A DNA stretch of 64,000 nt from Streptomyces sp. SID486 (GTDB lineage Bacteria > Actinomycetota > Actinomycetes > Streptomycetales > Streptomycetaceae), in NCBI RefSeq assembly GCF_009865385.1, contig NZ_WWJT01000702.1, positions 1-64,000 on the forward strand, written 5' to 3'. The translations under genes and the position numbers were made by a program. Of this stretch, positions 59,279 through 64,000 are shown piece by piece (positions within the stretch are counted from its first letter, which is position 1; each line of letters opens with the position of its first letter). The notes below the pieces were generated by a model, which saw only the letters and a program-made list of their open reading frames with translations, made no database searches and had not been told where the DNA came from.

Positions 59279-60324
59279 GACGCGATCTCCGGCATCATCA
59301 CGTCGTCGAAGCCGCGGCGCCCCCACAGCAGCCGGGACCAGACCGGCGGGGCGTCCAGGGGGTGGCCGACGGTGACGGGTTCGCCGCCGGGCGCGGGCGC
59401 GGGGACGATGCCCTGCTCACGCAGCCAGGCGTCGTTGTAGACGGTCGACTGGTAGCGGTAGCCCTCGTCGGGCAGCACCATCACGACGGTGCTGGCGGGG
59501 TTGCGGGCCGCCCACCAGGACGCCACCTGGAAGGACGCGCCGCTGGTCGGGCCCATGAACAGCCCGTGCCTGCGGTACAGCTCGTGGGTGGCGTGGAAGG
59601 CCTCGGGCGCGGTCACCCAGTGGGCCTCGTCGTACGCCGCGTGCCGCACGTTGCCCGGGTGGATGCTGCTGCCCAGGCCGCGCAGGGTGCGCGGGCCGTC
59701 CGGGGTGCCGAAGATGATGCTGCCGTGGGTGTCGACGCCGACGAGGTGCAGCTGCGGATTGCGGGGCCGCAGTGCGGCGGCGAGACCGCCCGTGGAGCCG
59801 CCCGAGCCGACCGGCCCCACCACGCAGTCGACGGCGCCGACGGTGCCGTCGATCAGGTCGGCGACGACACCGTAGGCCCCCGGGTTGTCGGGGTTGTCGT
59901 ACTGGCCGGGGACGAACGCGTCCGGGTGCTGCCGGCACAGTTCGGCCACCCGGGCCAGCCGGGCGCCCTGGATGCCGCCGGGCTGGCCGGTGTGCTCGAC
60001 GATCTCCACCGTCGTGCCGAGCATCTCCAGCCGGGTGCGCAGTTCCTGGTCGATGGCGGAGTCGCCGACGATGGTCAGCGGGTAGCCGCGCAGCCCGCAC
60101 ACCATGGCCAGGCCCAGTGCGAAGGTGCCGGAGGAGGTCTCGATGACCGGGGTGCCCGGGGTGAGCACCCCGGCGGCCTCGGCCCGGTCGATGATGAAGC
60201 GGGCGGGCAGCAGCTTCATCAGGCTGAAGGCGGCCGCGTACAGGTTGTCGGCCACCTTGATGATCCGTGGCAGCTCGGTGGCCTCCACGATCGAGGAGTG
60301 CGCCTTGGGAAGGGTCGTCGTCAT
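59275..60324 (-). CDS. Cysteine-synthase-like PLP enzyme (beta/gamma-replacement)
   Basis: A 349-aa fold-type II PLP enzyme. ETSSGTFALGLAMVCG corresponds to the substrate-binding TSGNTG loop and VGPVGSGGSTGGLAAAL to the phosphate-binding Gly-rich loop; the Schiff-base lysine is probably in FSLMKLLPARF, an unusual context compared with the normal GSxKDR. GPTSGASFQVA lies near the end. It would replace the phosphate of O-phosphothreonine with an amino donor on the way to 2,3-diaminobutyrate, comparable to SbnA-type 2,3-diaminopropionate synthesis. ATG 60324 is one base after the kinase stop; GTG 60333 is an alternative. Confidence 0.88.
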   Translation of the reverse strand: MTTTLPKAHSSIVEATELPRIIKVADNLYAAAFSLMKLLPARFIIDRAEAAGVLTPGTPVIETSSGTFALGLAMVCGLRGYPLTIVGDSAIDQELRTRLEMLGTTVEIVEHTGQPGGIQGARLARVAELCRQHPDAFVPGQYDNPDNPGAYGVVADLIDGTVGAVDCVVGPVGSGGSTGGLAAALRPRNPQLHLVGVDTHGSIIFGTPDGPRTLRGLGSSIHPGNVRHAAYDEAHWVTAPEAFHATHELYRRHGLFMGPTSGASFQVASWWAARNPASTVVMVLPDEGYRYQSTVYNDAWLREQGIVPAPAPGGEPVTVGHPLDAPPVWSRLLWGRRGFDDVMMPEIAS

Positions 60325-60325
60325 G

Positions 60326-61243
60326 TCAGTCACCCGTTGTGTAGTTCCACTGCTCGTCGATACCGGTGCTCCGCAGGAGGTCCTGCGCCAGTGCGGTGCG
60401 CGTCTCGACGTCGGGATCGTCCCGGTCGAAGAGGAGCCCCGCGATGTCCCCGCTGTGGGCCACCTGCACGCCCACGGCGCCCGAGGTGCCCGCGATGTCC
60501 CGGATCCGGTCGAAGCCGGGGACCGGCAGGTGCCGCTGGTTGATCTCCGCGCTCGCCGTGGCCACCGAGCCGAGCAGCGCGACGTCCTTCATGTGGATGG
60601 CGTCCCGCAGCGTGTCCCGCAGTGCGGCGAACCGCTCGATCTCGGCCTCGTCGTAGCGGGCCGGCGGGAGGGCCAGCGTGTCGACGCCCTTGCCGCGGTT
60701 GGAGGGGCGCGAGCCGAAGCCCAGGACGCGCAGGGGTGGCATCCGGTAGCCGAAGTCCTCGATGACGGTGCCCTCGCGCTGCGCGAACAGCACGGTGGAG
60801 TCCTCGAACATCAGCGAGTCGGAGGCGGTCTCGGCGCGCACCGCGAGCCGGGCCACCTCGCGCGGCGGCAGCGGATCGGCGAACGCGTCCTTCACCGCCC
60901 AGATGGCCGACAGCACATCGCTGGTGGAGGAGCCGAAGCCCCGGCACAGCGGCACGTCCCCGGTCAGCTCCAGATGGCCGCCGACCGGTCCGGCGCCCGC
61001 CGGGACCACCGTCCGCACGGCCAGCTCGGCCGCCCGCCGCGCCTTGCCCTTCCAGTCCGGTGACACGGTGACCCCGGTGCCGGGTGCCGGCGTGAAGGTC
61101 GCCCGGGTGGTGTGAATGGTGCAGGGCAGCGTCACGAGTCCGCGCACGAGCCCGCCGGGGCCGGCGAAGACACCTTGCAGAATCTCGCCGTGATGGACGG
61201 GGGCCGAAGCTGCCCCGACACGCCAGTCGGAATGATCCACCAT
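60326..61243 (-). CDS. GHMP-family kinase (L-threonine kinase/PduX-like)
   Basis: A 305-aa GHMP kinase. The start SAPVHHGEILQGVFAGPGG is typical of the PduX-like threonine kinase group, the ATP loop is LCRGFGSSTSDVLSAIWAV (GHMP Gly-Ser-rich motif), and the C-terminus has SGAVGVQVAHSGDIAGLLFD. I infer phosphorylation of L-threonine to O-phospho-L-threonine as the activating step before PLP-dependent substitution. ATG 61243 is the first gene of the tightly linked set, downstream of two hairpins that separate it from the NRPS gene. A promoter in 61244-61370 is likely, but none was pinpointed. Confidence 0.88.
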   Translation of the reverse strand: MVDHSDWRVGAASAPVHHGEILQGVFAGPGGLVRGLVTLPCTIHTTRATFTPAPGTGVTVSPDWKGKARRAAELAVRTVVPAGAGPVGGHLELTGDVPLCRGFGSSTSDVLSAIWAVKDAFADPLPPREVARLAVRAETASDSLMFEDSTVLFAQREGTVIEDFGYRMPPLRVLGFGSRPSNRGKGVDTLALPPARYDEAEIERFAALRDTLRDAIHMKDVALLGSVATASAEINQRHLPVPGFDRIRDIAGTSGAVGVQVAHSGDIAGLLFDRDDPDVETRTALAQDLLRSTGIDEQWNYTTGD

Positions 61244-61372
61244 GTCCTTGACCTTCTGTTGCCGGTGAAGCCGTGACCTGCGGACACCCTTACGCTACGG
61301 AGGCCGGAACCCGCCTTCCGGCGGCAAGGGCGGCAGCTTGTGGGCGGTTGGCGGCGAGCCGCGGTCCGCACT

Positions 61373-61394
61373 CCGGGCGCACGAAAGCGCCCGG
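61373..61394. terminator. Hairpin between the NRPS gene and the kinase gene (distal)
   Basis: A perfect 8-bp stem (CCGGGCGC 61373-61380, GCGCCCGG 61387-61394) with a 6-nt loop lies about 140 nt after the NRPS stop on the minus strand. Confidence 0.6.
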
Positions 61395-61466
61395 CCCCGC
61401 CGAGACGGCAGGACCGGGCGTTCACCGGACAGGCGGGACGGGCGCGCCCCCGGGGGCGCGGGGGCC

Positions 61467-61514
61467 GCGCGACCGGCCGCGACGGGCCGGCGGAAGACCG
61501 ACGGCCGGTCGCGC
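61467..61514. terminator. Hairpin after the NRPS gene (proximal)
   Basis: 13-bp perfect arms (61467-61479 GCGCGACCGGCCG and 61502-61514) flank a 22-nt loop, 17 nt after the NRPS stop. It has no T run. With the distal hairpin it should insulate the NRPS transcript from the kinase operon. Confidence 0.65.
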
Positions 61515-61531
61515 CCCTCCCCTCGGCTCCC

Positions 61532-64000
61532 TCAGCTACGCACCCCCCGCAGCTGCTCGCCCAGCACCTTGCCGATCTCCCGCAGCGGCTCGGCGCCGGT
61601 CAGCTCCCAGTGTTCGCAGTCGATGTCGTGCTCCTCGACGTGGCCGGAAACGTAGGGTGCCCAGGACTCGGCGCCGGTGGCCGCGGCCGGCGTACGCCGG
61701 GCGTTGAAGAACACCACGTCGCCGCCGAAGCGCAGTTCGGGCACGTACCGGTAGCGCATGTGCAGATGCGCGGCCGTGGCCTCGACGACCGCGGCGGCCT
61801 GCACCGGGTCCAGGGCGCCCAGGATCGGGTCCGCACGCCGCAGCACGTCGGCGAGTTCGGCGGGGTCGGGCGCCGAGTCGGCGCACCGGACGTCGAGTTC
61901 GGCGCCGCGGGTGCCGAGGAAGGCGGTGAGGACCTCGCGTCCGTCGACGGCCGGGGCGGTGAAGCCGTCGGGCAGCGGATAGGCGTCCAGCAGTCCGAGC
62001 AGGGCCACCTCCTCGCCGAGCGCCTCCAGGCGGGCGGCGATCGCGTGCGCCACGAGTCCGCCGAAGGACCAGCCGAGCAGGTGGTACGGCCCGTGCGGCT
62101 GGACGGAGCGGATCTCGGCCACGTAGGTGTCGGCCATCTCCGCCATGGTCGCCGGCCGCAGCGCCGGGTCGGTCAGCTCCCGGGCCTGCAGGCCGATCAG
62201 CGGCCGGTCGAGGTGCTTGAGGAGTCCGGCGTAGCACCAGCTCATCCCGGAGACCGGATGGACGCAGAACAGCGGCGGCTCGTCCGACGCCGAGGCGGCC
62301 CGGATCGGCAGCAGCGTCTCCAGCGGGTCCCCGCCCGCGTTCTCGGCGATGTGCTCGGCGAGCAGGGCGGGCGTCGGGTGCTGGAACAGGTCCCGGATGG
62401 TCACCGGGGTGTCCCAGACCGCGCGGATCCGCCCGATGAGCCGGGTGGCGAGCAGGGAGTGCCCGCCGAGGTGGAAGAAGTGGTCGTCGATGGTGACCGA
62501 GGGGACGCCGAGCACGGCCGTGTACAGGCCGCACAGGATCTCCTCGGCCGGGGTGCGCGGTGCCCGCCCGCCGGTGGTCGCGGTCCGCGGCGGTTCCGGC
62601 AGTGCGCGCCGGTCCAGCTTGCCGTTCACGGTGAGCGGCAGGGCGTCGAGGGTGACCAGGGCGGCGGGCACCATGTACTCGGGCAGCGCGCCGGCCGCGT
62701 GCCGGCGCAGCTCGGCCGGGTCCAGCGGGTCCGCCTCGGCGTCGGCGGCCACCACGTAGGCCACCAGCCGCTTGTCGCCCGGCCGGTCCTCGCGGATCAG
62801 CACCGCGGCCTGCGCGACCGAGGGGTGCCGCAGCAGCGCCGACTCGATCTCACCGGGCTCGATACGGAAACCGCGCAGCTTGATCTGCTGGTCGGCCCGT
62901 CCCAGGTACTCCAGCGCGCCGTCCTGGCTCCAGCGGGCCAGGTCGCCGGTGCGGTACATCCGGGAGCCGGGCGCCCCGTGCGGGTCGGCCACGAACCGTT
63001 CGGCGCTCAGGCCCGGCTGGCCGATGTAGCCGTGGGCCAGGCCGTGCCCCGCGACGTACAGCTCCCCGGGCACGCCCGGCGGCAGCAGCCGCAGGTCCCC
63101 GTCGAGGACGTAGGCGTGCTTGCCGGTGAGGGGCCGGCCGATGGGGATGGCGGGGGCGGGCGCGGTGATGGTGTGGGCGGTGGTGAAGCCCATGCTCTCC
63201 GCCGGGCCGTAGCCGTTGACCAGGTGCAGGTGGGGGTGGTCGGCCAGGGCCTTGGCGGTGTGCGCGGGCGAGGCCGCCTCGCCGGCCGTCATCGCCTCCC
63301 GCACCTGGGAGAAGACCGCCGGGTGCTCGTCGAGCATGTGGTTGAACAGGCTCGCCGACATCTGCAGCGTGGTGATCCGGTGCTGCTCCACCAGCTCCGC
63401 GATGCGGTGCGGGTCGGTGTGCTGGCCGGGTTGCAGCACGCACACCCCGCCGTGCAGCAAGGGCCCGAACACCTCCAGCGCGAACGCGTCCCACGACACC
63501 GGGCTGCTCTGCAGATAGGTCTGCTCGGGACCGAAGTTGAGGTAGTCCGGTCCGATGAAGGTGGCCGCCAGCGCCCGGTGCGAGGCCGCGACTCCCTTGG
63601 GCACCCCGGTCGAACCCGAGGTGAACATGACGCACGCGGTGGCCTCCGGGTGCCCGCCGGTCTCCACGGCCGTGCCCGGCAGGGCGCTGACCGCCGGCGC
63701 GTCCTCGGTCAGGTCGATCAGCGGCGCCGCGGTGGGCAGCGCCACCAGGTGGCTCTGGGTGACCAGGGCGGACGGCCGGGTCTGGGCCAGCACGGTGGTG
63801 AGCCGGTCGGCCGGGAACTGCGGGTCCAGCACGGTGTACCCGGCGCCGGCCTTCAGCACCGCGAGGATGGTGGCGATCAGGTGCGGGGAGCGTTCCAGGT
63901 GCAGGGCGACCAGGCTGCCCGGGACGACGCCGCGCGCGGTCAGGTGCCGGGCCAGCCGGTTGGACCACACGTCCAGTTCGGCGTAGGTCAGCCGCTGCTC
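61532..64000 (-). CDS. Nonribosomal peptide synthetase, terminal A-T-TE module (5' end outside the window)
   Basis: The frame is open to the window edge ([17 protein letters not shown] is the A1 region). An adenylation domain fills about 1-500: A3 [13 protein letters not shown]5 [10 protein letters not shown]7 [11 protein letters not shown]8 region [19 protein letters not shown] and A10 [14 protein letters not shown] thiolation domain follows ([16 protein letters not shown], phosphopantetheinyl Ser) and then a type I thioesterase (about 560-820) with [10 protein letters not shown] as nucleophile elbow. My reading of the specificity residues is D-A-L-Q-M-A-G-G-F-K, which I cannot assign. As the last module it would load the final residue, perhaps 2,3-diaminobutyrate, and release or cyclise the peptide. 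Confidence 0.93.
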   Translation of the reverse strand, partial: EQRLTYAELDVWSNRLARHLTARGVVPGSLVALHLERSPHLIATILAVLKAGAGYTVLDPQFPADRLTTVLAQTRPSALVTQSHLVALPTAAPLIDLTEDAPAVSALPGTAVETGGHPEATACVMFTSGSTGVPKGVAASHRALAATFIGPDYLNFGPEQTYLQSSPVSWDAFALEVFGPLLHGGVCVLQPGQHTDPHRIAELVEQHRITTLQMSASLFNHMLDEHPAVFSQVREAMTAGEAASPAHTAKALADHPHLHLVNGYGPAESMGFTTAHTITAPAPAIPIGRPLTGKHAYVLDGDLRLLPPGVPGELYVAGHGLAHGYIGQPGLSAERFVADPHGAPGSRMYRTGDLARWSQDGALEYLGRADQQIKLRGFRIEPGEIESALLRHPSVAQAAVLIREDRPGDKRLVAYVVAADAEADPLDPAELRRHAAGALPEYMVPAALVTLDALPLTVNGKLDRRALPEPPRTATTGGRAPRTPAEEILCGLYTAVLGVPSVTIDDHFFHLGGHSLLATRLIGRIRAVWDTPVTIRDLFQHPTPALLAEHIAENAGGDPLETLLPIRAASASDEPPLFCVHPVSGMSWCYAGLLKHLDRPLIGLQARELTDPALRPATMAEMADTYVAEIRSVQPHGPYHLLGWSFGGLVAHAIAARLEALGEEVALLGLLDAYPLPDGFTAPAVDGREVLTAFLGTRGAELDVRCADSAPDPAELADVLRRADPILGALDPVQAAAVVEATAAHLHMRYRYVPELRFGGDVVFFNARRTPAAATGAESWAPYVSGHVEEHDIDCEHWELTGAEPLREIGKVLGEQLRGVRS

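Larger units (their letters stand above)
54328..64000 (-). other. Peptide (NRPS) biosynthetic cluster, probably with 2,3-diaminobutyrate, extends beyond the window
   Basis: Nine minus-strand features form one cluster: an NRPS module (partial), GHMP kinase, PLP enzyme, ATP-grasp ligase, 40-aa peptide, argininosuccinate-lyase-like enzyme, MFS exporter and PPTase, plus two hairpins after the NRPS. From the PLP enzyme to the exporter the genes are chained by 4-nt ATGA overlaps. The trio threonine-type kinase, cysteine-synthase-like enzyme and lyase is the set I recall (DabA-C of friulimicin-type clusters) for 2,3-diaminobutyrate. The product cannot be named from the visible part. Confidence 0.75.

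Noticed and set aside
54328-64000. Cluster interpreted as a siderophore (2,3-diaminopropionate) pathway
   Set aside because: SbnA-like chemistry is related, but the partner here is a threonine-type kinase and a lyase rather than an SbnB-like dehydrogenase, and no siderophore synthetase or uptake gene is visible.

Overview
The window is very GC-rich, strand-dense actinobacterial DNA with GTG and TTG starts, strong third-position GC, conservons, a DUF5753/DUF397 regulator pair, fused ureAB and an acyl-CoA carboxylase epsilon subunit. Together these point to Streptomyces. The order conservons - pccB/accE - cimA - urease - ilvE/leuB - pruA/proline dehydrogenase - serA - ilvCNB resembles what I remember of the S. 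coelicolor core chromosome around SCO5512-SCO5544. That is recollection and was not checked. I saw no rRNA, tRNA, CRISPR array, IS element or replication origin.

Layout. 1-8240: two tandem conservons (cvnA-B-C-D twice), each a membrane sensor kinase-like protein, a roadblock protein, a DUF742 protein and a small GTPase. The first cvnA is cut by the window edge. 8394-11483: a large NACHT (NLR-like) ATPase with a leucine-rich C-terminus, a candidate phage-defence gene, with a TTA codon near its start. 11547-13394: propionyl/acyl-CoA carboxylase beta and epsilon subunits. 13549-16391: a secreted family-8 polysaccharide lyase and a small secreted protein with an M15-peptidase-like zinc motif. 16609-18867: a YceI protein, then an ATPase / XRE-DUF5753 / DUF397 regulatory trio around a perfect inverted repeat. 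18887-20266: a TPM-like membrane protein. 20319-25320: divergent secreted GH3 and GH30-CBM13 glucanases.

25519-30452: a GPP34 protein, a VOC protein, citramalate synthase with a leader terminator, an MHS transporter and a TetR regulator. 30598-35680: a nitrogen-salvage block (fused ureAB, ureC, agmatine deiminase) divergent from an NCS1 permease. 35755-38125: ilvE and leuB. 38271-42319: a purple acid phosphatase, a 43-aa gene, a LysR regulator and a zinc-independent MDR reductase. 42496-46538: proline catabolism (pruA, proline dehydrogenase) with a divergent PucR-type activator. 46573-48822: a TetR and DHA2 exporter pair. 48969-54264: serA, ilvC, ilvN, ilvB.

54328-64000+: a peptide biosynthetic cluster directly upstream of ilvB. 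It encodes a terminal NRPS module (A-T-TE, truncated by the window), a threonine-kinase-like GHMP kinase, a cysteine-synthase-like PLP enzyme, an ATP-grasp ligase, a 40-aa peptide gene, an argininosuccinate-lyase-like enzyme, an MFS exporter and a phosphopantetheinyl transferase. Kinase + PLP enzyme + lyase is the set expected for 2,3-diaminobutyrate. The cluster therefore probably makes a small peptide containing that residue, and its last gene lies only 63 nt from ilvB.
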